64,000 bases of DNA from Flavobacteriia bacterium (GCA_015999765.1 JAECQR010000003.1:62001-126000); one strand, 5' to 3'; shown: positions 16,086-25,310, counted from the first letter of the stretch. Notes: generated from the sequence alone by a model not told the origin. Numbers and translations are program-made.

Positions 16086-16922
16086 TTATGTTACAAAAAT
16101 ATTGGTGATCAGTACCGCAATAAAGTCGATAAGGAAAAGAAACATCGAAGAATAAACAACGGCCGAATTGGCTGCGATTCCCACGCCTTCGGTTCCTTTC
16201 TGACAGAAATAACCTTTAAAACATCCCACAAGACCTATTGCAAAACCGAAGAAGAAACTTTTGAGGGTGGCGGGAATCAAGTCGGTGAATTCCAGGTGAT
16301 TAAAAACCTGATTGAAATATAGGGTAAAGGATACCTCTCCTTTGGTGTTTTCAACCAAATAAGATCCAAGAATGGCAATAAAATCGCTGTAAATGACAAG
16401 AATCGGAAGCATCATAGTGGTCGCCAGAATTCGCGTGACTACAAGATATTTAAAAGGATTTGTGCCGGAAACTTCCATGGCATCAATCTGCTCTGTAACC
16501 CGCATGGACCCAATTTCGGCGCCTATACCTGATCCGATTTTCCCTGCACAGATCAGTCCGGTAATAATTGGGCCGATTTCGCGGATAATTGAAATACTCA
16601 CCATCGCCGGAATCATTGATACAGCACCGAATTCCGCCAGAGTTGGCCGAGTCTGAAGTGTGAAGACCAAACCGATAATGAGTCCTGTTACCGTTACCAG
16701 AAACAGCGAACGGTTCCCGATATAAAAACACTGTTTCAGAAATTCCGGAAATTCGTACGGTTTCTTTAATACTTCCCTGAGAAACCGACCTGCAAAATAA
16801 CTCAGTTCACCTATTTCTACAAGAAATGATTTTAAAGGTTTTAGTATGTGATTGAAAAGAAGCATGTCCGAAGGAAAAAAAATGTTATTCAGACCGTAAT
16901 TTACCTTATCGAATTTACTCAT
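16086..16922 (-). CDS. mlaE: MlaE-type ABC transporter permease
   Basis: 278 residues with five to six membrane helices and the MlaE signatures REIGPIITGLICAGKIGSGIGAEIGSM and EQIDAMEVSG, quoted in part: GPIITGLICAGKIG and AEIGSMRVTEQIDAM. It forms the inner-membrane core of the lipid transporter with the downstream mlaF and mlaD genes. It is the first gene of the unit. The start at 16922 includes a 30-residue N-terminal segment before the amphipathic helix, which is plausible; a shorter start at the Met of SDMLLF cannot be excluded. Confidence 0.9.
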   Translation of the reverse strand: MSKFDKVNYGLNNIFFPSDMLLFNHILKPLKSFLVEIGELSYFAGRFLREVLKKPYEFPEFLKQCFYIGNRSLFLVTVTGLIIGLVFTLQTRPTLAEFGAVSMIPAMVSISIIREIGPIITGLICAGKIGSGIGAEIGSMRVTEQIDAMEVSGTNPFKYLVVTRILATTMMLPILVIYSDFIAILGSYLVENTKGEVSFTLYFNQVFNHLEFTDLIPATLKSFFFGFAIGLVGCFKGYFCQKGTEGVGIAANSAVVYSSMFLFLIDFIAVLITNIFVT

Positions 16923-17002
16923 TATTTTATGAAAATCCGCTGAAATTCCACATGAATTATGTTGCTTAAGACATTTTTGCTTCAGTATGTTTTTTTAGTG
17001 AT

Positions 17003-17030
17003 TTTGGTAACCAATAAAAGGTTATTTTTG
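17003..17030 (+). promoter_or_regulatory. Promoter of the serine ammonia-lyase gene, near-leaderless
   Basis: TTTG at 17003-17006 and TATTTTTG at 17023-17030 (16-nt spacer). The start codon at 17038 is only 8 nt from the -7 box, so the mRNA leader would be about one or two bases. Confidence 0.5.
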
Positions 17031-17037
17031 CAGTATT

Positions 17038-18456
17038 ATGCAGTCAATAAGTGTTTTTGAAATCATTAAAGTCGGTATCGGTCCCTCAAGTTCTCATACC
17101 ATGGGCCCATGGAATGCGGCAGAGAGTTTTTTAAATTTAATTCGCAGGACCCATCAGATTTCCGATGTTAAAGAAGTTTTTGTTGAGTTTTTTGGATCGC
17201 TGGCTAAAACCGGAATTGGCCACGGTACCGATATTGCCGGAATGCTGGGCCTTTCAGGAGAAAACTTTAAACTCATCGATACTCCCTTAATCGATTCCAA
17301 AATTGAAACCATTAAATCTTCCAGCCAGATTAATCTGGGCGGGGAAAAAGTAATTCCGTTTGTTTATGGACACAATTTAATTCTCAATAAACAGCGATCT
17401 CTGGATTTTCATCCCAACGGGATGATATTTAAAGCTGTTTTTGAAAATGGTGAAACCATTACTCAGGACTATTATTCTATTGGAGGCGGATTTATTGCAA
17501 CTCAGGAAGAGAACTCGTACGAAAATCACTGCATAAGAACCCTTTATCCCTGTCATAACGGTGATGATCTCATTAAAAATATTCAGAAACTTAATCTGGA
17601 AAAGATTTCAGATCTAATTTTCCTGAACGAAGAATCCTGGCGCCCCAAAGAAGAGACCGAGCAGGAAGCGCTCTACATTTGGCAGCAGATTAAAGAGTGT
17701 ATCTATAAAGGTGTGACTAAAGACGGTATTTTGCCGGGGGGATTAAATGTGACGCGCCGCGCTGCGGGTTTAAACCGAAAACTTCTTGGCGAAAAAACCT
17801 ACAGCAATATGGACGAATGGTTTAACCTTGTTGTGGATGCGGAAGAAACTTTTACCAATATCAACAAATGGGTTTCGTGCTTTGCTTTGGCGGTGAACGA
17901 AGAAAACGCAAGTTTCGGACGGATCATCACAGCACCAACTAATGGTGCAAGCGGCGTAATTCCGGCAGTTTTGATGTATTCGCAGGCTTTCACCGAACAT
18001 CGTAATGATGAAGATATTATTCGTTTTCTTTTGGTGGCAGGTGAAATAGGGACATTATTCAAAAAAAATGCAACCATTTCCGCAGCAATGGGCGGTTGTC
18101 AGGCAGAAGTTGGCGTTTCGTCAGCAATGGCGGCGGCAGGACTGACGGAAATTATGGGGGGAAGTCCTGGACAAGTGCTTATGGCGGCAGAAATCGCTAT
18201 GGAACATCACTTGGGTATGACGTGTGATCCGATTGCCGGACTGGTTCAAATTCCTTGTATTGAAAGAAATTCCATGGGGGCTATTAAGGCGATTACCGCT
18301 GCAAATATTGCGATAGAATCAGATCCGGCAAAAGCAAAGGTTTCACTTGATCAGGTCATTCAGTCGATGTGGGATACGGCTCAAAGCATGAGCGACAGGT
18401 TCAAAGAGACGTCAGAAGGTGGCTTGGCGATTGCGGTGAACGTGGCAGAGTGTTAA
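17038..18456 (+). CDS. sdaA: L-serine ammonia-lyase
   Basis: 472 residues, the single-chain form with beta domain (GIGPSSSHTMGPWNAAE near the start) and alpha domain fused. It deaminates L-serine to pyruvate and ammonia using an oxygen-labile 4Fe-4S cluster. Three cluster cysteines are seen at 354 (GGCQAEVG), 396 (MTCDPIAG) and 407 (IPCIERNSMGA); the 42 and 11 spacing equals that of studied single-chain enzymes. The loop TAPTNGASGVIPA is intact. It is monocistronic and, with alanine dehydrogenase nearby, fits amino-acid catabolism. Confidence 0.95.
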   Translation: MQSISVFEIIKVGIGPSSSHTMGPWNAAESFLNLIRRTHQISDVKEVFVEFFGSLAKTGIGHGTDIAGMLGLSGENFKLIDTPLIDSKIETIKSSSQINLGGEKVIPFVYGHNLILNKQRSLDFHPNGMIFKAVFENGETITQDYYSIGGGFIATQEENSYENHCIRTLYPCHNGDDLIKNIQKLNLEKISDLIFLNEESWRPKEETEQEALYIWQQIKECIYKGVTKDGILPGGLNVTRRAAGLNRKLLGEKTYSNMDEWFNLVVDAEETFTNINKWVSCFALAVNEENASFGRIITAPTNGASGVIPAVLMYSQAFTEHRNDEDIIRFLLVAGEIGTLFKKNATISAAMGGCQAEVGVSSAMAAAGLTEIMGGSPGQVLMAAEIAMEHHLGMTCDPIAGLVQIPCIERNSMGAIKAITAANIAIESDPAKAKVSLDQVIQSMWDTAQSMSDRFKETSEGGLAIAVNVAEC

Positions 18457-18467
18457 TTTCAGATCAA

Positions 18468-19313
18468 TTATTTATCTAAAATTCCGCGGATTTTATTGGC
18501 GTTTCTAATGAGATCTTCCAGAAGTTCGTAATTTTCTTTTTCCAGCGCTGATTTGAATTTTCGGAGCTGGGAAATATGCTCATTCAGTACATCCAGTACA
18601 TTTTCTTTGTTTTGTTTAAAAATCGGCACCCACATTTCCGGATGCGATTTTGCCAAACGGACCGTACTCGAAAAACCGGTACTGGCCAACTGAAAAATGG
18701 TGTCTTCTTCACGTTCTTTCTCTAAAACTGTATTGGCAAGTGCGTAAGATGTGATATGGGAAATGTGCGAAATATAGGCCGTATGAACATCATGATCTTC
18801 GGCATTCATATAGATTAAATGCATTTCAAGATTTTCGGCGATACTTTCCACGGTCTTTAGCGCATCTTGCGCAGAATGCTCGCTGTCACAGATTACGGCA
18901 GCGCGACCCGAAAAGCTTTCAGACAACGCATTTTGAGGTCCTGAATTTTCGGTTCCCCACATCGGGTGAAATGCTACAAAACGGTTCCTGTTTGGATGAC
19001 CTTTTACCGAATTTACAATGCCTGACTTTGTAGAACCCGCATCCATCACCGTTTGCTTCTGATCAATCAGATCTAAAACTGCGGGCAGAACTTTTCTTGC
19101 GGCATCAACCGGAATAGCAATAATAACTAAATCTGAATTTACTGCTGCGTATTCCAGGGTAGCAATTTCATCAATAATGCCCAGTTTTTTGGCTTCAAGA
19201 AGGTGACTATCATTTTGGTCGACACCAAAAACATGAGAAGCATAACCTTTTGCTTTCAGTTTAAGGGCCATTGAGCCACCGATTAATCCGACACCGATAA
19301 TGGAGATTTTCAT
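18468..19313 (-). CDS. tyrA: Prephenate dehydrogenase
   Basis: 281 residues. An N-terminal Rossmann fold begins IIGVGLIGGSMA (residues 4-15) and continues with VIIAIPVDA and VMDAGSTKSGI; FHPMWGTENSGP carries the catalytic His region, and the helical C-terminal domain contains HDVHTAYISHISHI. It oxidatively decarboxylates prephenate to 4-hydroxyphenylpyruvate with NAD(P) in tyrosine synthesis. There is no fused chorismate mutase or ACT domain. It is last in the ald - small protein - tyrA series (33-nt gap). An arogenate preference cannot be excluded. Confidence 0.88.
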   Translation of the reverse strand: MKISIIGVGLIGGSMALKLKAKGYASHVFGVDQNDSHLLEAKKLGIIDEIATLEYAAVNSDLVIIAIPVDAARKVLPAVLDLIDQKQTVMDAGSTKSGIVNSVKGHPNRNRFVAFHPMWGTENSGPQNALSESFSGRAAVICDSEHSAQDALKTVESIAENLEMHLIYMNAEDHDVHTAYISHISHITSYALANTVLEKEREEDTIFQLASTGFSSTVRLAKSHPEMWVPIFKQNKENVLDVLNEHISQLRKFKSALEKENYELLEDLIRNANKIRGILDK

Positions 19314-19346
19314 CTTTAAAAAATGTGATTAAATGCTTAAAGTAAT

Positions 19347-19718
19347 CTACCTGAGCTTCTTTAAGCTATGGAAAGTATTCTCCTCCTTGCATTTTTCATA
19401 ACTGATTTCGAACCTTGGAGTCTTCTCCGGATATACCAGAATGTAAGAAGGGCATGGCTGTTTCTGAGCCTGACTTCTCTCGAAATCAACTTTGCTTTTT
19501 GTGATAATGCTGTCTTTCAGAAATTTTTCGTCAATGTTATTTTCCTTCATGGAAGCCGCAAAAGCAGGACTGTAAACCATTTCCTTGGAAAGAGTTTCGG
19601 CGATTACCCGCGAATTCGGCAAATAACCGCTGCAGCTTGCGCCTTTTTTATTCAGAATAAAAAATACGAGTAATAATCCCGGGATAAGACCGATAAGGAA
19701 GAATTTTAATTTTCTCAT
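19347..19718 (-). CDS. Small membrane-anchored protein of unknown function
   Basis: 123 residues with a single N-terminal hydrophobic helix (LKFFLIGLIPGLLLVFFIL, about residues 4-22) and an extracytoplasmic part with four cysteines (in GASCSGY, QPCPSY and YEKCKEE among others), which may form disulfides. A DUF4258-like identity is possible but I cannot confirm it. It begins exactly after the ald stop codon (0-nt gap) and precedes tyrA, so it is part of their transcript; a link to alanine or tyrosine metabolism is not implied by the sequence. Confidence 0.75.
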   Translation of the reverse strand: MRKLKFFLIGLIPGLLLVFFILNKKGASCSGYLPNSRVIAETLSKEMVYSPAFAASMKENNIDEKFLKDSIITKSKVDFERSQAQKQPCPSYILVYPEKTPRFEISYEKCKEENTFHSLKKLR

Positions 19719-20912
19719 TTAAAAAATTAGAAGATTGATGTCATGATAGGTTAGGTTGAAGCGGTCGCAGATCAGTTTTTTGGTGTGACGCCCTTTGTAC
19801 ATATAAAGCGACTGTTTCATTTCATTTTTGCGGATCAGCATATTGTCGAAACCGCCTTCTTCATCATAATTAAGCAGATAACTTAGAAAGAAATTAGAAA
19901 CCGCTTTTGTGGTAGTTCGCGGCATTTTCGAGGTTAAATTCGGTAAGCCGCAGTGTATCACACCATGTTTGATGATATACGGATTTTCCATATCGGTAAG
20001 CTCAGATGTTTCGATCACTTTTCCGTTGTCAATGGTCACGTCGATAATTACGCTCCCTTTTTTCATTTTAGAAACCATTTCTTCTGTGACGATCGGGCAG
20101 AGGCTTATTTTTGAAAGTGCACCAATTACAACGTCGGCTCTTTTTAGACTTTTTGAAAGTTCCTTTGGATCGATGATGGAAGTTGGAACTCTACCGTCAA
20201 CCATCATGTGAAGTCTGCGGAGTTTTGAAAGTGAATTATCGAAAACTTTTACACTTGCACCTAGTCCTAAAGCTGCTTTGGTAGCAAATTCACCTACGAT
20301 TCCTGCGCCGAGGATTACTACTTCGGTCGGCCGTACTCCGGTAATCCCACCCAGCATTAAACCGTTCGAAAGCGCAAGAAGTTCTGCAGCGTAGAGAATA
20401 GAAATATTACCTGCAATTTCACCAATAAGACGCACGAGTGAAAGCTGCTTATATTCATCAACAATGAATTCGAATGCAATGGCGTTAATTTTCTTCTCGG
20501 CAAGTTTTTTAAAATATTCCTGATCCCGCAAATTAATCTGCAGTGCGGAAATTAAATAAGTGCAGGGCTTTAAAAACTCAATTTCCTCGGTGGTGGGCGG
20601 GTTAATCTTAAGAACGAGGTCCTGCTGAAAAGCTTCCTGAGGATTTTGGGTAATTTGTGCGCCGGCTTCAGAATATTGCAGATCTGTAAAGAAAGATCCT
20701 TCACCGGCACCGGATTCCACGACGATATGGTGACCGTGTTCTACCAAAACCTGTACTGCGTCGGGAGTTAAGCAAGTTCTGCGCTCATTGAGACAGGTCT
20801 CTTTCGGTACTCCGATCGCAAACTGTTTTCCTTTTTTTATTACTTCCAGTTTTTCTTCCTGCGGCATTAATTCCTGCTCAGAAAAAGGAGTGAAAATATT
20901 TGTACTGCTCAT
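19719..20912 (-). CDS. ald: Alanine dehydrogenase
   Basis: 397 residues. It carries the Ald/PNT N-terminal domain (IGVPKETCLNERRTCLTP, with substrate Arg and Lys neighbours) and a Rossmann NAD domain with VVILGAGIVGEFATKAALGLGA. It interconverts L-alanine with pyruvate and ammonia using NAD. The C-terminal tail beyond about residue 355 (DNMLIRKNEMKQSLYMYKG) is longer than in Bacillus Ald, as is usual in this phylum. The first gene of an ald - unknown - tyrA unit; a TATCTTTG box lies 58 nt upstream. Confidence 0.93.
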   Translation of the reverse strand: MSSTNIFTPFSEQELMPQEEKLEVIKKGKQFAIGVPKETCLNERRTCLTPDAVQVLVEHGHHIVVESGAGEGSFFTDLQYSEAGAQITQNPQEAFQQDLVLKINPPTTEEIEFLKPCTYLISALQINLRDQEYFKKLAEKKINAIAFEFIVDEYKQLSLVRLIGEIAGNISILYAAELLALSNGLMLGGITGVRPTEVVILGAGIVGEFATKAALGLGASVKVFDNSLSKLRRLHMMVDGRVPTSIIDPKELSKSLKRADVVIGALSKISLCPIVTEEMVSKMKKGSVIIDVTIDNGKVIETSELTDMENPYIIKHGVIHCGLPNLTSKMPRTTTKAVSNFFLSYLLNYDEEGGFDNMLIRKNEMKQSLYMYKGRHTKKLICDRFNLTYHDINLLIF

Positions 20913-20969
20913 TATTTATGATCTTGCTCATGCAAGGGATAAGTTATTGATAGTCGATAAATAAAGCCA

Positions 20970-20977
20970 CAAAGATA
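20970..20977 (-). promoter_or_regulatory. -7 box for ald
   Basis: Reads TATCTTTG on the minus strand; no clear TTTG at -33. Confidence 0.45.
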
Positions 20978-21007
20978 CAATGATTTAATGATTATCAGAA
21001 TTAAAAT

Positions 21008-21415
21008 TTACCTGAAAACTACAGCCCTTTCTTCATCATTCACAGTTATTTTTATTTCGTGGTGAGGCAGATATGCAAGTTCGTCTTCGTAAATTTCGGG
21101 CCATTCGATAATGCACAGCAGAGCGTTGTCCAGATATTCTTCAATTCCGATGTCATGTACTTCAACAATGTTTTTCATGCGGTAGAGATCGAAATGGAAA
21201 ATATTGCCTTTCGGTAAATGATATTCGTTCACAATCGCGTAGGTTGGCGAAGAAACTTCGTCGCTGCTGCCCATGTTTTTCAACAGGAATTTAGTGAAAG
21301 TAGTTTTGCCGGCGCCAAGATTTCCTTTTAAAAGAAGAATATTGTGCTGAAGCTGAGGCAGAATTTCCTCTACTACTTTTTGCCAGTCTTCAATTTTACT
21401 GATTTTGAATTCCAT
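21008..21415 (-). CDS. tsaE: tRNA threonylcarbamoyladenosine biosynthesis ATPase TsaE
   Basis: 135 residues, the usual TsaE size. The start at 21415 (MEFKISKIED) is preferred over 21451, which would overlap the upstream gene by 23 nt. Walker A is GNLGAGKTT (31-39), the switch region SSPTYAIVNEY and FHFDLYRM follow, and IIEWPE closes the active site. TsaE is the P-loop partner of TsaB and TsaD in making t6A37 on tRNAs that read ANN codons. It is 13 nt downstream of the isoaspartyl peptidase gene; tsaB and tsaD are not in the window. Confidence 0.93.
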   Translation of the reverse strand: MEFKISKIEDWQKVVEEILPQLQHNILLLKGNLGAGKTTFTKFLLKNMGSSDEVSSPTYAIVNEYHLPKGNIFHFDLYRMKNIVEVHDIGIEEYLDNALLCIIEWPEIYEDELAYLPHHEIKITVNDEERAVVFR

Positions 21416-21428
21416 TATTTCTTTGATT

Positions 21429-22433
21429 CTATTTGTAGATTTCGATTTCAACGTGTCCGTTTTCGGTTACTGCGCCGCGGTACATGCCGGCTGTGTTGAA
21501 AGGCATGGCAATATTTCCGTCTTTATCCAGTGCGATAAGACCTCCGTCCCCGCCCATTTTTTCAATTTCAGCGATAACTTCCCCGGCCGCAGATTTTATA
21601 TCTTTATTTTGATATTCCATTTTAGCTGCAAGAGTTCTGGCAGCGGTAGTACGGATGAAAAACTCACCCCATCCGGTCGCTGAAATTCCAACCTGAGTAT
21701 TGGCATAGGTTCCTGCGCCGATAATGGGCGCATCGCCGATTCTGCCGAATTTTTTATTGGTCATTCCACCAGTGGAAGTGCCTGCAGCGATATTACCGTC
21801 TTTATCTAAAGCTACGGCGCCGACAGTTCCGAATTTCTGATCGACTTCATAAGATTCAGGAAGATGGTTTTGTGAAGTTTTTAAAGGATTTTTGAGCGCT
21901 TCTTTTTGCTTAAGTTTCTGTAAAATTTCCCAGCGGTCTTTAGTCCAGAAATAGTCGGGATTTACAATTTCTAAACCCTGTTCCCTGGCAAAAATTTCGG
22001 CACCTTCACCGATCATCATTACATGCTCACTGTTCTTCATTACAGCAATCGCTGCTTTTATTGGGTTTTTAACCGTGTGAACACCAGCGATTGCACCGGC
22101 TGATTTATCTTTTCCAAACATGATAGCAGCATCGAGTTCATTTTTTCCGTCAGAAGTGAATACAGCACCTTTACCCGCGTTGAATAGGGGAGAATCTTCC
22201 ATAATAATTATCGCTGCAGCCACGGCGTCAACTGACGATTTCCCTTTCATGATTTCTGCGTAGCCAGCTTTCAGCGCTTCGGTAAGTTTTGCACGGTACG
22301 CTTTCTCTTTTTCGGCGGTCATGTTTTCCCGGGTAATGGTTCCTGCGCCTCCATGAAGTACAAGGACGTATTTTTTTTGGGCTGAGAAGAATGTGTTAAT
22401 GAAGATCAGCAGAACAATGCAGAGTTTTTGCAT
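21429..22433 (-). CDS. Isoaspartyl peptidase / type III L-asparaginase, exported
   Basis: 334 residues with an N-terminal signal peptide (LCIVLLIFINTFFSAQ). It is an Ntn-hydrolase precursor: LHGGAG near the start, NAGKGAVFT, and the self-cleavage site FGTVGAVALD with Thr203 becoming the nucleophile, followed by STGGMTNKKFGRIGDAP and GAGTYAN. It removes beta-aspartyl residues from damaged peptides and hydrolyses asparagine, probably in the periplasm. The exported form is common in flavobacteria. It heads a unit with tsaE. Confidence 0.92.
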   Translation of the reverse strand: MQKLCIVLLIFINTFFSAQKKYVLVLHGGAGTITRENMTAEKEKAYRAKLTEALKAGYAEIMKGKSSVDAVAAAIIIMEDSPLFNAGKGAVFTSDGKNELDAAIMFGKDKSAGAIAGVHTVKNPIKAAIAVMKNSEHVMMIGEGAEIFAREQGLEIVNPDYFWTKDRWEILQKLKQKEALKNPLKTSQNHLPESYEVDQKFGTVGAVALDKDGNIAAGTSTGGMTNKKFGRIGDAPIIGAGTYANTQVGISATGWGEFFIRTTAARTLAAKMEYQNKDIKSAAGEVIAEIEKMGGDGGLIALDKDGNIAMPFNTAGMYRGAVTENGHVEIEIYK

Positions 22434-22545
22434 GAATTAAAAATTTCATCAAAAATACTGAAAATTTGAAGTCGCAGGTGAAGCGAGTGCCTAAAAGTTT
22501 GGAGGTATTTTAAGATTTCAACCAGTAATTTCCTATTTTTACCGA

Positions 22546-24471
22546 ATGATTTCTAAAGCGACTATCGATAAAATATTTTCCACAATTCGGGTGGAAGAAA
22601 TCATTGGCGAATACGTGCAGCTGAAAAGAGCAGGATCCAATTTCAAAGGTCTGAGTCCTTTTCATGAAGAAAAGTCGCCCAGCTTTATCGTTTCACCAAG
22701 TAAGCAAATCTGGAAAGATTTTTCCAGTGGAAAAGGGGGTACAGCCATTTCTTTCCTCATGGAAATTGAAAATTTCACTTATCCTGAAGCCCTTCGCCAC
22801 GCTGCCAAAAAGTACGGAATCGAAATTGAAGAAGACCGCCGCGAACTTTCCGAGGACGAAAAGCAGTCCCAGACGGATAAAGAGATTCTTTATAAAATTC
22901 ATGAAATCGCGAATGATTTTTTCCAGCAGCAGCTTTTTGAAACTGAAGAGGGAAAAACAGTGGGATATTCGTATTTCAAGGAGCGTGAACTTCGCGATGA
23001 TATCATCCGGAAATTTCAGTTAGGTTATTCGCCGGAGCAGAAAGATACCTTCACCAAATTTGCTTTAGAAAAAGGCTATTCCAAAGAAATTTTAGAGAAA
23101 TCCGGACTGTCTATTTTTCCGGAAAACACGCCGACAGGTGTCGACCGTTTCCGCGAACGGGTTATTTTCCCCATTCATAGTTTTTCCGGGAGAGTTTTAG
23201 GTTTTGGTGGCAGAATCCTTCGGAACAATATTAAAACCGCGAAATATCTCAATTCGCCGGAAACAGAGATTTACCATAAATCAAATGTTCTTTACGGTTT
23301 AAACCAAAGCAAACAGGAGATTTCTAAAAATAATCTGTGTCTTTTGGTGGAAGGTTATATGGACGTAATCGCGCTTCATCAGGCAGGAATTGAAAATGTT
23401 GTTTCAAGTTCCGGAACTGCGCTCACCGTGGAACAGATTAAGCTGATTAAAAGGCTTACAGAAAATGTAACGATCCTTTTTGACGGTGATTCTGCGGGAA
23501 TTAAAGCGAGTTTCAGAAGTATCGATATGCTGCTTTCGGAGGGAATGAATATCCGTGTTTTGCTTTTTCCGGATGGTGACGATCCCGATTCGTTTTCAAG
23601 AAAACATCCGCAGGAATATGTGGAAAATTTCATTAAAAATGAAGCGAAGGATTTTATTGATTTTAAAGCTGAGATTTTACTGAAAGAAGCTGGCAATGAT
23701 CCAATTAAAAAAGCAGAGTCGATAAGGGATATTGTAAAGTCAGTAGCATTCGTTCAGAACGCGCTGAAACAGGAAGTTTATTTAAAGGAAGTTTCTGCGA
23801 AATTCGGAATTTCGGAACAGTCGCTTTTTAATGAGCTCAATGTTCAGAAACAGGTTCAGAAACATCAAACTTCTCCGCAGCAAAGACAGGAAAAACCTGC
23901 GCAGGTAAAGCTGGAGAAAGTTACGGAGCCTTTTGAAACCATTAATCCATTATTGATTCTGGAAGAAAAACTGGTTGAACTGATGCTGAAATATGGGGAC
24001 AGAGTGCTCGACAGAACAGATGAGGAGAATAATGCCTATCAGATTACCGTAATTGAAGAAATTATGGGACATTTAGAGGAAGATGACTGCGAAATCCAGT
24101 CGGTTCTGAATCAGAAAATCATCAGCGAGATTAAAGAAGGAATCGGGAAAAATGAACTGCGTTCGGGGAATTTTTTCATGACCTTGATGGATGACCAGAT
24201 TACCGGAAGAATTGCAGATGCGCTGGTAGAACCTTATGAGAACAGCGATTGGGGCAAATACCAGATTTTTTTCAGCAGAGAAGAAGAAGTAGTTCCGAAA
24301 ATTGTGCAGGATGTAATTTTTCGTCATAAGCGCGCTTACATCATTAAAATCATCAACGATATGAAAGCTCAACTTTCGGACAGTGAAAATAATGAGGAGA
24401 CTTATAAAAAAATCATTACGCTGAATCATCTGCGCAAAGAAATCGACGAAAAACTGTTCAGAATCCTGTGA
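22546..24471 (+). CDS. dnaG: DNA primase with degenerate zinc ribbon
   Basis: 641 residues with the three DnaG parts: N-terminal ribbon (to about 90), TOPRIM/RNA polymerase core (LLVEGYMDVIALHQAG, SSSGTALT, ILFDGDSAGIKA around 265-330) and C-terminal helicase-binding region. It makes RNA primers for replication. The zinc ligands normally in CPFH and CxxC are changed: SPFH (Ser37, His40) and KDFSSG (Asp58, Ser61), so zinc binding is probably lost while the fold is kept (QIWKDFSSGKGG still aligns). A poly-Gln/Lys linker (residues 440-470) precedes the C-terminal domain. Monocistronic; clpP follows with its own promoter. Confidence 0.94.
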   Translation: MISKATIDKIFSTIRVEEIIGEYVQLKRAGSNFKGLSPFHEEKSPSFIVSPSKQIWKDFSSGKGGTAISFLMEIENFTYPEALRHAAKKYGIEIEEDRRELSEDEKQSQTDKEILYKIHEIANDFFQQQLFETEEGKTVGYSYFKERELRDDIIRKFQLGYSPEQKDTFTKFALEKGYSKEILEKSGLSIFPENTPTGVDRFRERVIFPIHSFSGRVLGFGGRILRNNIKTAKYLNSPETEIYHKSNVLYGLNQSKQEISKNNLCLLVEGYMDVIALHQAGIENVVSSSGTALTVEQIKLIKRLTENVTILFDGDSAGIKASFRSIDMLLSEGMNIRVLLFPDGDDPDSFSRKHPQEYVENFIKNEAKDFIDFKAEILLKEAGNDPIKKAESIRDIVKSVAFVQNALKQEVYLKEVSAKFGISEQSLFNELNVQKQVQKHQTSPQQRQEKPAQVKLEKVTEPFETINPLLILEEKLVELMLKYGDRVLDRTDEENNAYQITVIEEIMGHLEEDDCEIQSVLNQKIISEIKEGIGKNELRSGNFFMTLMDDQITGRIADALVEPYENSDWGKYQIFFSREEEVVPKIVQDVIFRHKRAYIIKIINDMKAQLSDSENNEETYKKIITLNHLRKEIDEKLFRIL

Positions 24472-24485
24472 CAGATTGTCGGATT

Positions 24486-24517
24486 TTTGGTTGTGGAATA
24501 TTGTTTGTGTAAATTTG
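24486..24517 (+). promoter_or_regulatory. Promoter of clpP
   Basis: TTTG at 24486-24489, a 20-nt spacer and TAAATTTG at 24510-24517, 35 nt before the start. Confidence 0.6.
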
Positions 24518-24552
24518 AGATGCAGATTTATAACAGCAAATAAAATATTAAT

Positions 24553-25236
24553 ATGGACATAAAAAAAGATTTCAGAGATTTCTCTGTTAAACATTTAGGA
24601 AACAGCGGATTGGCAACGGATCAGTATATGGGAATGTACGGCCCAACCAATCTAACCCCGTACATCATGGAGGAAAGACGTTTAAACGTTGCGCAAATGG
24701 ACGTTTTCTCGCGTCTGATGATGGACAGAATTATCTTCCTCGGAACAGGAATCGACGATCAGGTAGCCAATATCGTAACAGCTCAGCTTTTGTTTTTAGA
24801 AAGTTCTGATGCTTCCAAGGATATTCAGATTTATATTAATTCTCCGGGCGGAAGTGTATACGCGGGTTTAGGAATTTATGACACGATGCAGATCATCAAA
24901 CCTGATGTTTCAACCATCTGTACCGGTATGGCCGCTTCTATGGGAGCCGTTCTTCTGGTTGCCGGTGAAAAGGGAAAACGTTCCGCGCTGAAACACTCAA
25001 GAGTAATGATTCACCAGCCTTCAGGTGGTGCGCAGGGCGTAGCTTCCGATATGGAAATTAATTTGAGAGAAATGCTTAAGCTTAAAAAAGAGCTTTATGA
25101 CATCATATCGATTCACTCCGGACAAACTTACGAATGGGTTGAAAAAGCGTCGGACAGAGACTATTGGATGACTTCAAGCGAAGCGAAAGAATTCGGAATG
25201 GTTGATGAAGTTCTGGAGAGAAAAACTGATAAGTAA
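24553..25236 (+). CDS. clpP: ATP-dependent Clp protease proteolytic subunit
   Basis: 227 residues. The catalytic triad is Ser129 (GMAASMG), His154 (MIHQPSGG) and Asp203 (SDRDYWM), with spacing equal to that of E. coli ClpP. SPGGSVYAGLGIYDTMQ and the handle helix are intact. The N-terminus is about 30 residues longer than in enterics and may be processed. It forms the tetradecameric chamber that degrades proteins unfolded by ClpX or ClpA/C. Neither clpX nor tig is adjacent, unlike in many bacteria. Confidence 0.97.
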   Translation: MDIKKDFRDFSVKHLGNSGLATDQYMGMYGPTNLTPYIMEERRLNVAQMDVFSRLMMDRIIFLGTGIDDQVANIVTAQLLFLESSDASKDIQIYINSPGGSVYAGLGIYDTMQIIKPDVSTICTGMAASMGAVLLVAGEKGKRSALKHSRVMIHQPSGGAQGVASDMEINLREMLKLKKELYDIISIHSGQTYEWVEKASDRDYWMTSSEAKEFGMVDEVLERKTDK

Positions 25237-25257
25237 TTATTGATATTCACTGAATTA

Positions 25258-25286
25258 AAAAAGAACGCAAACTGCGTTCTTTTTTG
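25258..25286. terminator. Bidirectional terminator between clpP and the 221-residue gene
   Basis: Stem AGAACGCA/TGCGTTCT with A and T runs on either side; works for the plus-strand clpP and possibly the convergent gene. Confidence 0.85.
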
Positions 25287-25310
25287 TTTATCCAATTAAA
25301 ATTAGGACAA

